Assembly (NCBI GenBank): GCA_028279065.1
Contig: JANQSY010000040.1
Span: 1 to 41,406, forward strand
DNA from: Cytophagales bacterium
GTDB taxonomy: Bacteria > Bacteroidota > Bacteroidia > Cytophagales > CCMP332
Length of the DNA stretch: 41,406 nucleotides
Direction of reading: 5' to 3'
Below are positions 9,153-17,077 of the stretch, one piece after another; within the stretch, counting starts at the first letter, position 1; each line of letters starts with the position of its first letter. The notes under the pieces are model-generated. The model worked only from the letters and a program-made list of their open reading frames with translations. It had not been told where the DNA came from and searched no databases. Both the position numbers and the translations under genes were made by a program.

Positions 9153-10085
9153 ATGAAACAGCTTTTCCCCTTCCTGATGATCATCCCAATTATTTTTTCC
9201 TGCAAAAAAGATGAGGAACCTCAAACAGGAATTCCTGATTCTCCAGTTGCCGGTATCCTGGATGGAGAGGAATTCATTCCAACAGCCATCAAAGCCAACT
9301 ATCTTATTCCCCCTGGTTCCCTGAAAAAGGAACTTCTACAATTAGTCTTTCAAAGCGAAGTCGACAGCACTTTTAACATTTGCTCCACTTCCCATGCCCA
9401 CCTCAGATCTCCGTATATCCACGTTGTATTCAGGCCAAGATTAGGTCAGCAAAGAGCTGGGGGGGTTATTAGAAATACCGGCGCCTTTGTTGGAAATACG
9501 GGCCAGGCGAGCACCACTTTGGTAGATATTTACATCGAGGAAATGGATACCATAGGAATAGGATGGATCAAGGGCAGGATCAGGTATGTCAATGATGACC
9601 GGGGGTCAAGGGGAGATAGCATAACCGGGGCATTCAGTATTCCATTTTGTCGGCATTGGAGCGAAATCCAATTCGTGAATAAGCCCATAGAAGCCAACGT
9701 AATGGGAACTACTTTTGGGATCGTCGATGGTGTGGCGATCGGTGAATGTGGGAACGTCAACGATAACACCATCAATTTCTTTTTTACTCAAAAGAATGTC
9801 ACCGATTGCAATGAGGATTTTTATGGCATTACCCGCTTCACTGTGTTTTTCTCTGATACCATCAAACGCGGCTATTATCACACTGTCGACTTTCCCTGGC
9901 TGGATATTGATATTGCTTATAGAGATACTGCTGCAAACACCTATTTCCCAACAATTCAGGGTGGATTGGAGGTCCTGCGAATAGATCGTTCAACAAAAAG
10001 CCTGAAAGGCCGCATAGATGCCTTTGCCGTTGGTGGCAATTATCTTGACCTTTCAGGCGATTTTGAGATCAAGTACATTGAATAA
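9153..10085 (+). CDS. internally duplicated lipoprotein, copy 2
   Basis: A 310-residue lipoprotein (signal ending IIFSC, Cys17), paralogous along its length to the protein at 6833-7762. Shared landmarks are the Pro-containing linker followed by SPVAGILDGEEF, the central TIGIGWIKGRIRY with a closing FSIPFC, and a second half that opens around NVMGTTFGIVDGVA and closes with LKGRIDAF...GDFEIKY. The final Cys of copy 1 is not kept here. The two copies flank the minus-strand NHL propeller gene, so the block looks like a tandem duplication interrupted by, or later separated by, the T9SS gene. Function unknown. The next gene starts 27 bp downstream on the same strand and may be co-transcribed. Confidence 0.78.
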   Translation: MKQLFPFLMIIPIIFSCKKDEEPQTGIPDSPVAGILDGEEFIPTAIKANYLIPPGSLKKELLQLVFQSEVDSTFNICSTSHAHLRSPYIHVVFRPRLGQQRAGGVIRNTGAFVGNTGQASTTLVDIYIEEMDTIGIGWIKGRIRYVNDDRGSRGDSITGAFSIPFCRHWSEIQFVNKPIEANVMGTTFGIVDGVAIGECGNVNDNTINFFFTQKNVTDCNEDFYGITRFTVFFSDTIKRGYYHTVDFPWLDIDIAYRDTAANTYFPTIQGGLEVLRIDRSTKSLKGRIDAFAVGGNYLDLSGDFEIKYIE

Positions 10086-10112
10086 ATCTGTATTTGGAAT
10101 ATCTTGGCCTTA

Positions 10113-10769
10113 ATGAGAATAAGGCTTTTTTATTTGTGCATTGGGATAGGTTTTGCATTTGAAAGCTATTCTCAGGACTCTTCCATACGTCCGGCCTTCG
10201 ATATGGAGTACGATCCAAATGTTGTGGAATTCAATCAGGGAGCGGCATGGTTATGGAATAACCCTGAACGCTGCTTCTACTTTACAGTGTACTCCGACAA
10301 TGTAGGCGGCACCTCCAATCCCCATGTTTTCTTGGTGGACAACAAGATCTTCAGGGCCTTCCTATATAATCCTGAAGAAGCCATTCCCATGGGCGAGATC
10401 GATTCTGCCAGGACTGACAATATATTTCGGGAGTACATCAAGGGAAGGATGGAAGTATTTGGTGCCAACCAGGAAGTAGGCTCTCCAAAACTCCGAATGC
10501 GAAAGCTGATGGGAAATCGCTGGACCATGGAATGGTCATTCCCAACCCCCAACAACGAGTTCACCATTGGTCATGCCTTCTTAAGTACCATTTGCTTTAA
10601 CCGTATCCTCACCCTTAATCGTCCTTTGCGCCAGGGGGAAGATCTGGGCGCTGCCAGGATCTGGCTCCGGAAAACCGCCAATACGCTGGAGCAAAAAGAT
10701 GAATCAATAGGACCCAAAGCCCTGAAGGACAGACTGGAGGGAAATGATATGAGGAGGAAGAAGAATTAA
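10113..10769 (+). CDS. exported hypothetical protein, paralogue of 2173-2835
   Basis: I use the ATG at 10113; a TTG nine bases upstream is in frame but adds little. The protein (218 residues) has a signal peptide ending SYSQ. Its mature part aligns by eye with the exported protein at 2173-2835: CFYFTVYSDNVGG, VFLVDNKIFRAFL, WTMEWSF, FLSTICFNRILTLNR and a C-terminal R-K-T-A-N-T-L-E helix. The family is not known to me. The conserved Cys-Phe near residue 168 is shared between the two. It follows the second duplicated lipoprotein by 27 bp and is likely in the same transcript. The C-terminus is strongly charged (DMRRKKN). Confidence 0.74.
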   Translation: MRIRLFYLCIGIGFAFESYSQDSSIRPAFDMEYDPNVVEFNQGAAWLWNNPERCFYFTVYSDNVGGTSNPHVFLVDNKIFRAFLYNPEEAIPMGEIDSARTDNIFREYIKGRMEVFGANQEVGSPKLRMRKLMGNRWTMEWSFPTPNNEFTIGHAFLSTICFNRILTLNRPLRQGEDLGAARIWLRKTANTLEQKDESIGPKALKDRLEGNDMRRKKN

Positions 10770-10861
10770 AAAAGATCCTACTTCGAAAAAACCATTGACG
10801 GTTAAGACCTTTCATTAACGAACAGGACTCAATGCCAACCAAAAGGTCTCATCTGAGATTG

Positions 10862-10880
10862 AATAGATCTAGATTGCCTT
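10862..10880 (+). repeat. direct repeat, left copy
   Basis: The 19-nt sequence AATAGATCTAGATTGCCTT recurs with one mismatch at 12032-12050 in the same orientation. The two copies bracket the minus-strand T9SS type B gene almost exactly, 22 bp beyond its stop and 19 bp beyond its start. Confidence 0.6.
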
Positions 10881-10902
10881 TGCCAGCCCCAAATAAGTAA
10901 GG

Positions 10903-12012
10903 TTACTTTATGACCTCAATAAATCCGGTATAGGGCTGACTGAATAGTTCGGATTTAAGTTTGTAGAAATAGATCCCCTTTGGCAAGGATCTTCCATTTG
11001 TCTCTTGGCCATTCCAGGAATTATCATAGAAGTCCTTTGAGTAAACCAGTTTTCCGGACCTGTTGAAGATCTCCAATTTACTGCGGTCCGGAAGGCCCCG
11101 TATTTCAAAATGATCATTGGCGCCATCCCCGTTTGGGGTTATCAGATTTGGAACGAAAAGAAGTTCCGGATCATACCTGATCTCGACCATGAACTCCTCA
11201 AAGAAATTGCAACCATAAGCGTCTTCAATTTCAACCACATAAGAACCAGATCCCTTTACAACAAGCAGCTGTTCCCTGCAATCTGAACAGGATAATTGGT
11301 TTTCAGATGACCATTTATACGCATCCCCTGAAGATGCACTTAAATGAAGAGTATCACCAAAATCCACTATGGTATCCATAGCTATTGTGTAAATGACCTT
11401 TTCAGTATAAGTCTGAATATTGTCTATCAGGATATTCCCGTAATAGGAAAAAGCATTATGATAATCAGCGGCCAGACGTATATATTTTATGCTTTCCTCA
11501 GTGGGTCTGAGCGTAAAAAATAAGGTCTCCCAATTTGAATTCGAGATAGGATCTGAAAGCCAAAGGAGTTCCGCCTCCTCACAATTTATATTTCCGCCAT
11601 AGATCTTTAATACAGCTGGAGTATCATAATTGATCCACCCAATGGAGGATGTATGGCCAAACTTTGTAGACATTGAGAGGTCTATAGAAAAAGAATAGCA
11701 ATGCCCTGCTAGAAGATCTCGATTTAGTTTGATATTAATATCCTCCGGAGTATTTGAAGCAGGACCATGGGTCCCCCGAGCAATTATACTGATATAAGAG
11801 TTTCCATCCGTGGGCAACTTGGTCACTTCCCATGCCCCTGGTTGGGTATCAGGAGTACTATTTCGTTCGCATGGTTTCCAAGGTGGTGGGCTTAGATGCG
11901 ATCCTCGAGGACCCTCGAATGAGGGGTTTGGAAAAAACTGTCCGAAAAGCCAATTAGGGAATAAAATGGCAAGGAGAAAAATCAACAAAAAGGACAGGCT
12001 CAGATCATGCAT
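10903..12012 (-). CDS. T9SS type B (gliding-motility-type CTD) secreted protein
   Basis: I start it at the ATG at 12012 rather than the TTG at 12024. The signal peptide ends WLFGQ, followed by FFPNPSFEG, a common opening of Bacteroidota carbohydrate-binding-like beta-sandwich domains (about residues 20-200). A short Cys-bearing PKD-like segment follows (LSCSDCREQL), then the C-terminal gliding-motility-associated domain: ITPNGDGANDHFEIRGL, LEIFNRSGKLVYSKDFY, WNGQETNGRSLPKGIYFYKL and a final FIEVIK. Type B domains direct secretion through T9SS. There is no obvious catalytic motif, so an adhesin or matrix role is likely. It is the only minus-strand gene in this stretch and is bounded by a direct repeat. 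Confidence 0.86.
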   Translation of the reverse strand: MHDLSLSFLLIFLLAILFPNWLFGQFFPNPSFEGPRGSHLSPPPWKPCERNSTPDTQPGAWEVTKLPTDGNSYISIIARGTHGPASNTPEDINIKLNRDLLAGHCYSFSIDLSMSTKFGHTSSIGWINYDTPAVLKIYGGNINCEEAELLWLSDPISNSNWETLFFTLRPTEESIKYIRLAADYHNAFSYYGNILIDNIQTYTEKVIYTIAMDTIVDFGDTLHLSASSGDAYKWSSENQLSCSDCREQLLVVKGSGSYVVEIEDAYGCNFFEEFMVEIRYDPELLFVPNLITPNGDGANDHFEIRGLPDRSKLEIFNRSGKLVYSKDFYDNSWNGQETNGRSLPKGIYFYKLKSELFSQPYTGFIEVIK

Positions 12013-12031
12013 AAGGATTACCAAGATACTT

Positions 12032-12050
12032 AATAGATCTCGATTGCCTT
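12032..12050 (+). repeat. direct repeat, right copy
   Basis: AATAGATCTCGATTGCCTT differs at one position from the copy at 10862-10880 and lies immediately upstream of the T9SS type B gene's start. Same orientation, about 1.17 kb apart. Confidence 0.6.
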
Positions 12051-12123
12051 CATCCGCTCAGGAAGCAGGCAATGAATGTTGTAAAAAGCCACAGAAATAC
12101 TCAATTTTGGTGAAAACATTGAC

Positions 12124-13245
12124 ATGCGCCATCTAATCCTACCCCTCATTCTTGTCTTTTTTTGCTGGAGTTGCTCAGATAATAACCCTGGACCTCAACC
12201 TGATCCGATCCCCACTCCGGATATCGATGTTGGCGATACGGAATCAGTGGAGGGTGCCTTCCTGGAAGCCAATCCGGGATGGGAAAAAAAAGACGGGGAC
12301 CTGCCTGCAAGTTCCGGGAGCAGATATATTTCTATTGCCCAATACGGGCCCCTAAACTGTTTTAACGGTAGAGAGACGAGCATAGGGTTTAACGATTATG
12401 ACAGTGATCCTGCTACGGGATTTTATGTAAAAATTGTCGGATCTGACTCCTACTTTGTAGTTCAATCCGATGAGAACCTGCGAGTAGGTAGGGACACGGA
12501 AAGAGCTCAACGATTGATCAAAGGAAATCCCCTTGTCATTGAGCCAAGAGATCCGGCAGAAGCCAACAATCAACATTTTCAGGAATTGTATTTCTTTAAG
12601 GCGATAGTTCCAGCCAGCATAAAACCTGGGATGATGGAACTGGAGATCAAGGCCTTTTTCTCGAATGGCGATGTGAGCGATAGCAGACCAGGGCAGTTGG
12701 AGATCTTCCAACTGGGCGGTGGTTCAAATTCCAATGGATATTTAATTACCCGTAACTGGAATATTAAAAAACTGGAATATAGTGAGCGATACTTTGGACC
12801 CCGGGAGATCATCTTTGGCAGCGAACAAAGCCTGCTAAGCTTGCTGCCTGCCCAATGTAAGGATGGTAGCATTGAAAATATCCTGGTCGACATTGTGTAC
12901 ACTTACGTGGGAGGGAGCAATATCTCAGCCAAGGGTTCTTATAGATCCGTCTTAACCCTCAAGGCAAGGACAGCTGATTTCAATGCCCCGAACTGGGACT
13001 GCGGGGATCCGATCATCTATACGGACATTGAGGAGATCATAGAGGACAATGGTGGCTGGGGGATGAGTGAAGATGGTACTCAAATAATCACCATTTTGGA
13101 TCCATATTTTGATGAGAATGGATATTACTATTCTCAAAGAACGGTCTATTCAAAGATCATGGATAGTTCCCCAGGCCGTTTGGTCCTCAGGGAATATGAA
13201 GTGTATGATCCTGCTTATTATGTGGACATAACCATGGAGCATTAA
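12124..13245 (+). CDS. two-part exported lipoprotein with lipocalin-like C-terminal half
   Basis: A 373-residue lipoprotein whose signal ends FCWSC (lipidated Cys17), followed by a Pro/Asp-rich linker. The first part (about 40-205) is beta-rich and ends in a Gly/Ser linker (GGGSNSNG). The second part (about 208-373) has the rhythm of the lipocalin-like domains of Bacteroidota: an opening NWNIKKLEY, a central YRSVLTLKA, then W-G-M-S-E-D-G-T-Q-I-I-T-I and a closing GRLVLREYE. I would call it a probable small-ligand or structural envelope lipoprotein. The resemblance is by pattern only. It stands alone on the plus strand, with a minus-strand gene on each side. Confidence 0.73.
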   Translation: MRHLILPLILVFFCWSCSDNNPGPQPDPIPTPDIDVGDTESVEGAFLEANPGWEKKDGDLPASSGSRYISIAQYGPLNCFNGRETSIGFNDYDSDPATGFYVKIVGSDSYFVVQSDENLRVGRDTERAQRLIKGNPLVIEPRDPAEANNQHFQELYFFKAIVPASIKPGMMELEIKAFFSNGDVSDSRPGQLEIFQLGGGSNSNGYLITRNWNIKKLEYSERYFGPREIIFGSEQSLLSLLPAQCKDGSIENILVDIVYTYVGGSNISAKGSYRSVLTLKARTADFNAPNWDCGDPIIYTDIEEIIEDNGGWGMSEDGTQIITILDPYFDENGYYYSQRTVYSKIMDSSPGRLVLREYEVYDPAYYVDITMEH

Positions 13246-13342
13246 AGAAATTTTTTATCAGTAAGAATTGCTCTTTTGGATCTCACAAGAACCCTGGTAT
13301 GTTCTGATTGCTAACCGAAAAGCAAGAATTTCCTCCCCTAGC

Positions 13343-14179
13343 CTACCTACCGTATATTTTATCCCAGGCATCCTTGGTCATGGTGAATACTTCACTGGAC
13401 TTACAATTCCAAACGGTAACATATTCATCGGACATAATAATATGTTGCTCCCAATTGGCAGATTCCTGATAAAGAAGGAGAGTCATAATATCGGTGACTG
13501 TGGCCAGGTTACTTGTAGGTGATTTATGTTGATGAATGGTAAGCAGCACCTGGGTCGAATCTTCCAGATTTGAATAGTTTACCGGTATTAGATTGTTGTG
13601 AAGTTTGATCTTTTCTTTCAGTTTGAGGCTCTTGGAAAATCTATATTCATAGTCATTCCCAAAAAGGACCGCACCTGTAATGGTAGGGGCAGTAACTACA
13701 TATACCTTGAATTCCCCTTCATACCTTATCGGAATAAGATTTACGTTGGTATTGTTATAAAGGGTGAAGTTTTCATCCGAATTTAGGTCTTCCAAAACAA
13801 CCTTCCTGATCTGATAGAGCTCCGACTCCTCTTTTGTCAATTCCCTGGGCGAAATATCGATGCTGGGATCGTTATCAAAATCATCCCCTAAAAAGGTAGC
13901 GGAAACAACCACCTTCATTGACTCCTGATCATTAAAAAAAACCAAGGTGTAGGATCCGTTATTTTCAATAGAAAAATATCCGGTGATAGGTCCATTTTGA
14001 TCCTGATACCTTTCAAGGACGTAATCGGTACCAACCCATGAACATCTTTCAAGCTTGTAAAGGGCCATAGCTTCCTTCTTTATTTTGGCATTTTCCTTAC
14101 TCAGGTCAAGCCTGAAAACGCTTGTACTAAGTGCTAAGGGAATAAGAAATAAAAAGCTTAGGAATAAAGGCTGTCTCAT
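13343..14179 (-). CDS. exported hypothetical protein
   Basis: A 278-residue protein beginning MRQPLFLSFLFLIPLALSTS, a signal peptide with cleavage likely near residue 20. The mature part is rich in beta-forming residues and contains LERCSWVGTDYVLERY near its N-terminus and a C-terminal VTVWNCKSSEVF, so two Cys lie far apart. I do not recognise the family. It is convergent with the lipoprotein at 12124-13245 and marks the right edge of the normal-composition block; the DNA beyond it becomes AT-richer. Confidence 0.68.
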   Translation of the reverse strand: MRQPLFLSFLFLIPLALSTSVFRLDLSKENAKIKKEAMALYKLERCSWVGTDYVLERYQDQNGPITGYFSIENNGSYTLVFFNDQESMKVVVSATFLGDDFDNDPSIDISPRELTKEESELYQIRKVVLEDLNSDENFTLYNNTNVNLIPIRYEGEFKVYVVTAPTITGAVLFGNDYEYRFSKSLKLKEKIKLHNNLIPVNYSNLEDSTQVLLTIHQHKSPTSNLATVTDIMTLLLYQESANWEQHIIMSDEYVTVWNCKSSEVFTMTKDAWDKIYGR

Positions 14180-14263
14180 GAAGGTTAGAATTCAGGTCAA
14201 ATATCAAAAACAAGAAGCATAACTACCATCTTCATAAGTCCTCTAAAATTGCCTACATTAATC

Positions 14264-14463
14264 TTAGTGTATTATTTTCTCAATCAGATTTCCATTTACA
14301 TCAAAGCATTTCCAGCTACCTGTTTTATAGTAATCAATTTCAATATCCACTCCATACAGGACCATTCCACTTTTAGGTATCCACTGGAGTAGAAAAACTG
14401 AATATAGGAAGTAAATTTTGGAATCATTTCTACGCCTGAGGAATTGGTCAATTACAATATCAA
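14264..14463 (-). pseudogene. 3' remnant of an unknown gene
   Basis: Read on the minus strand, a frame ends at a TAA (14264-14266) with a protein-like tail containing WIPKSGMVLYGVDIEIDYY and SWKCFDVNGNLIEKIIH. The frame is closed upstream by a stop near 14463, and the only ATG (within SGMVLYG) would give a 33-residue peptide without a signal or known fold. The tail has a plausible amino-acid pattern (W/Y/D-rich with a short DVNGN turn), so I read it as the 3' remnant of a gene that lost its front end. It overlaps the start of the small plus-strand ORF at 14444. Identity unknown. Confidence 0.3.
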
Positions 14464-14707
14464 TCTAGGCCTTGAGAAAGATGGAGGACAGGATGCCTTC
14501 AGAAAGAAAACCAATCAACTTAAGAAAAGAGGGATTAATTCCACAGCCTTTATGAGGACGGTTAGCCAAGCGGTTGAAGCTGCTCCTCAATGTGAAACCA
14601 TACTAGAGGACCCACCGGAACTTAGGGAAATAGAATCTACGCTCGAGAAGAAAGTTAAGCTTGGGAAACAGGACAAATTGAACTATTTGAGCTATCCCCA
14701 TTTATAG
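14444..14707 (+). CDS. small hypothetical protein, possibly a gene remnant
   Basis: An 87-residue frame with only a TTG start; the frame is open a further 12 codons upstream to a TAG. The product is charged and helical, with LKKRGINSTAFMRTVSQAVE and a Lys-rich end. No signal peptide or recognisable domain. It sits in the AT-rich segment between the exported protein and the 322-residue unknown protein, and it overlaps the end of a convergent minus-strand frame. It may be a fragment of a longer former gene. Low confidence that it is expressed. Confidence 0.28.
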   Translation: MVNYNINLGLEKDGGQDAFRKKTNQLKKRGINSTAFMRTVSQAVEAAPQCETILEDPPELREIESTLEKKVKLGKQDKLNYLSYPHL

Positions 14708-14949
14708 GGATTTTTCACAATTTTTGGCTCTTTTTTGCTCGTATTTGCCCTTGTTAAAAAGATAACCTCATGATTGGTAGGATGTTGCCTTGAAAGTTTA
14801 GATTTTGGGTAAGAATCTATTCTTAGTACAAACTGTTTCCAGATCCCCATAAATGAGGATTTTTTGGAAATAAATCCATGTAGATTTTCTAACTCCGAAA
14901 AAGAGTAGTAATTTTTTTGGGAGCTTGAATAAAATTCCCAAAGAATCAT
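14692..14949 (-). CDS. small hypothetical protein, uncertain
   Basis: An 85-residue frame from an ATG at 14949. The product is aromatic- and Lys-rich (SELENLHGFISKKSSFMG) with a basic C-terminus and no signal or known motif. Its start lies only five bases from the divergent ATG of the 322-residue protein, which leaves no room for two normal promoters, so one of the two starts is probably wrong or this frame is decayed. Retained because the composition looks protein-like and the frame fills a gap of about 250 bp. Confidence 0.22.
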   Translation of the reverse strand: MILWEFYSSSQKNYYSFSELENLHGFISKKSSFMGIWKQFVLRIDSYPKSKLSRQHPTNHEVIFLTRANTSKKEPKIVKNPYKWG

Positions 14950-14954
14950 AAATC

Positions 14955-15923
14955 ATGAATAAAACAAGAGGAGTAATATCCAGTACACAGGTAGATTCCC
15001 AGGGGGAAAGCCTTGCGTTAGAGGCTCTAGAAATGATTGCTGAAACAATAAATGGCCCAATAAAGCCAAGGCTAGGTTTGGAACACGATATGTCTCTTCC
15101 TCCTTTGGGGATAATAAATGACGCTGAAATAATCGAAGGCGATAACGGAATTCATGAGTTGGTAGCTAGCCAAGAATACTTTACAGATTCTGAGGAAACA
15201 TTAATCGGGGGAGAAAAATTTATTATTGAATTTTTTAAGGATAAAAAATTTTCGTTTGTCGAAAGTTCACAGGATACCCTTGAAAAAATGGAAATAGCAG
15301 CTGATCGACATAATTTTCAAAGTGTGGGAGATTCTGTAAGGTTTTTCAATGAATTGAAGGGCCAAACTAAAATTGAATTCGAGGATAAAGCAATCTCAAG
15401 GAAGGCTCAATTAAGTGATCCTGAATTCGTCTACAGATTATCAGAGACCTACATTTATGCTTATTGGGGTTCGAAATTGGCAAAATATATTCTTAAAAAA
15501 ACCGGCAAAAAGGTTGCTAAGAAGATCTCCGATGATCTGTCAGAGTTCTATGATCTAATAAAGAGGTCTGCTAAAAATGCTATTCAGTATTCGACCCCGA
15601 AGAATAGACCTATTACGCACATTGTTGAGTTTCCAGCAAAGATTAGTGTCTCCCTAATAATGGTAGGCAAAAGTCCAGAAGAAATCGCATCTGCTTTAGA
15701 AAAAAGGAGAATTGGAAATCTTAGAAATCAAATAGAAGATATTATCGAAAGATTTGGTGCTGAAAAAATTCAGTTTATCCTTAATGATGGCAACAGGTGG
15801 GAGTTGAACTATTTTCTTACAAGTGATGGGAAAAGTATTGGTGCTGAGAGGGCCCATAAAAGGAGGGATGTTGTTTTAGAAAATATGATTGAAAAAGCAA
15901 AAAAGAAGAAAAAGAGAAAGTAG
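14955..15923 (+). CDS. unknown protein with prohead-protease-like N-terminal stretch
   Basis: A 322-residue cytoplasmic-looking protein (no signal). Residues about 5-72 follow the pattern of the N-terminal part of HK97/XkdF-type phage prohead proteases: GVISSTQVDSQGE, then P-R-L-G-L-E-H-D, P-P-L-G-I-I, and a D-x-G-I-H-E-L-V strand. I do not see the downstream catalytic Ser motif expected of an active member. The middle is helical (AYWGSKLAKYILKKTGKK) and the end is a Lys/Arg run. No capsid, portal or terminase gene is nearby, so it is not an obvious prophage. A 7-bp inverted repeat (14916-14922 / 14936-14942) ends 12 bp before the ATG. The similarity is pattern-based and needs a profile search. 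Confidence 0.6.
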   Translation: MNKTRGVISSTQVDSQGESLALEALEMIAETINGPIKPRLGLEHDMSLPPLGIINDAEIIEGDNGIHELVASQEYFTDSEETLIGGEKFIIEFFKDKKFSFVESSQDTLEKMEIAADRHNFQSVGDSVRFFNELKGQTKIEFEDKAISRKAQLSDPEFVYRLSETYIYAYWGSKLAKYILKKTGKKVAKKISDDLSEFYDLIKRSAKNAIQYSTPKNRPITHIVEFPAKISVSLIMVGKSPEEIASALEKRRIGNLRNQIEDIIERFGAEKIQFILNDGNRWELNYFLTSDGKSIGAERAHKRRDVVLENMIEKAKKKKKRK

Positions 15924-16072
15924 TCAAATTGCCTATGGACAGACTTTTTCATCGCCCGCTGTTTCTAAAAGGCTCTTTAATACTACAAAGTTTCTTTCCC
16001 AAAATAAGTGGCAAGGAGATGTAAGCTTTCCAAATAACAACATTCGGTGACAGTGTTTAAAGGAATTGAAAA

Positions 16073-17077
16073 GTGAGCTTGGTTTTTGGGAGGTTATTGT
16101 CAAATAATTTGGATATGAGGATTAGCAAAGAAGAACAAGAAAAACTAAGAAATTATTGTTCAGCGACATGGAGATTGAATAGCCTTGAGGCAGCAGAAAG
16201 AATGTTTAAACATGTCTTACAATTTCATTTTTATATACTGCTACAAACGAAGGGCAAAAACTATCCAAATAGAGCATATATGGATGCAAGTATGCTGCAG
16301 CAAATGATTTTTGCAAAAACTTTACATATAAGAAAGATGTTTGAGGGAATTGATTATGATGGAGGAAAGTTGGGAAAGCTAAACACCATCATTGATCCTA
16401 CAAACATTGGTATTCTTATTCGAAACGTTTATGAGACCATTTCAACATTCCATTTGATATATGTCAAACCTAATAGTGATGAGGAAAGAGAGCTGCTTTA
16501 CAATTTGTGGGTGATTGCTGGATTGAAATATAGGCAAAGATTTTCCTATACAACAGAAGAGAATGAGGCAAAAAAACGTGAGGAAGGACAAGAAATTGAG
16601 ACAAAGAAGCAATGGATATTGAATTCTTCAATCTTTAAAAATCTTGATGAACAAAATCAGAAAAAAATTTTGAATGTAATTAGGCAAAAGGATTACAAAA
16701 TCATATTCGAAGATGCGGAAGTAAAGGTTTATAACTGGTCCAATATACACGAAGTCCTACAATTAAATCAGGTACTATATGAGAATATGTATACATATTT
16801 TTCCCTATTCTCCCATCCTTCAAATGTTTCAGTCTTTCAATTTAATGCACTATTTAGCCCTAAGTCCGAAGATTATAAAATCGTTGCACTAACAGGCATG
16901 GAATATCTGTTCTCATTTCTTTCAATCTTCCTTGCAGACTTTATTCGAGTTTTTCCTGATATTGGAGAGCTATACAATAAAATTCCTGAAGTCGATCAAA
17001 TCCTTTTAAATTTTCATAATACCCAGGCCAGAGGGCGTCAATATAGTATTAATGACACTTGGAAAATTTTGGATTAA
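16073..17077 (+). CDS. helical protein of unknown function, DUF5677-like pattern
   Basis: A 334-residue soluble, mostly helical protein. I take the GTG at 16073 because an AAAGGAA stretch precedes it; the ATG at 16115 is the alternative. The central segment DPTNIGILIRNVYETISTF followed by an acidic Y-N-L-W helix, and the later YTYFSLFSHPSN, resemble the R-x-x-x-E ... S-x-x-x-H-P pattern of DUF5677-type proteins, which are often found singly in accessory or defence islands. The codons are AT-rich, as in its upstream neighbour 149 bp away. No nuclease or transposase motif is visible. Function unknown. Confidence 0.6.
   Translation: MSLVFGRLLSNNLDMRISKEEQEKLRNYCSATWRLNSLEAAERMFKHVLQFHFYILLQTKGKNYPNRAYMDASMLQQMIFAKTLHIRKMFEGIDYDGGKLGKLNTIIDPTNIGILIRNVYETISTFHLIYVKPNSDEERELLYNLWVIAGLKYRQRFSYTTEENEAKKREEGQEIETKKQWILNSSIFKNLDEQNQKKILNVIRQKDYKIIFEDAEVKVYNWSNIHEVLQLNQVLYENMYTYFSLFSHPSNVSVFQFNALFSPKSEDYKIVALTGMEYLFSFLSIFLADFIRVFPDIGELYNKIPEVDQILLNFHNTQARGRQYSINDTWKILD

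Noticed and set aside
14444-14949. Convergent small frames as a toxin-antitoxin pair
   Set aside because: TA pairs are usually co-directional; neither product has a toxin or DNA-binding motif, and starts are weak.
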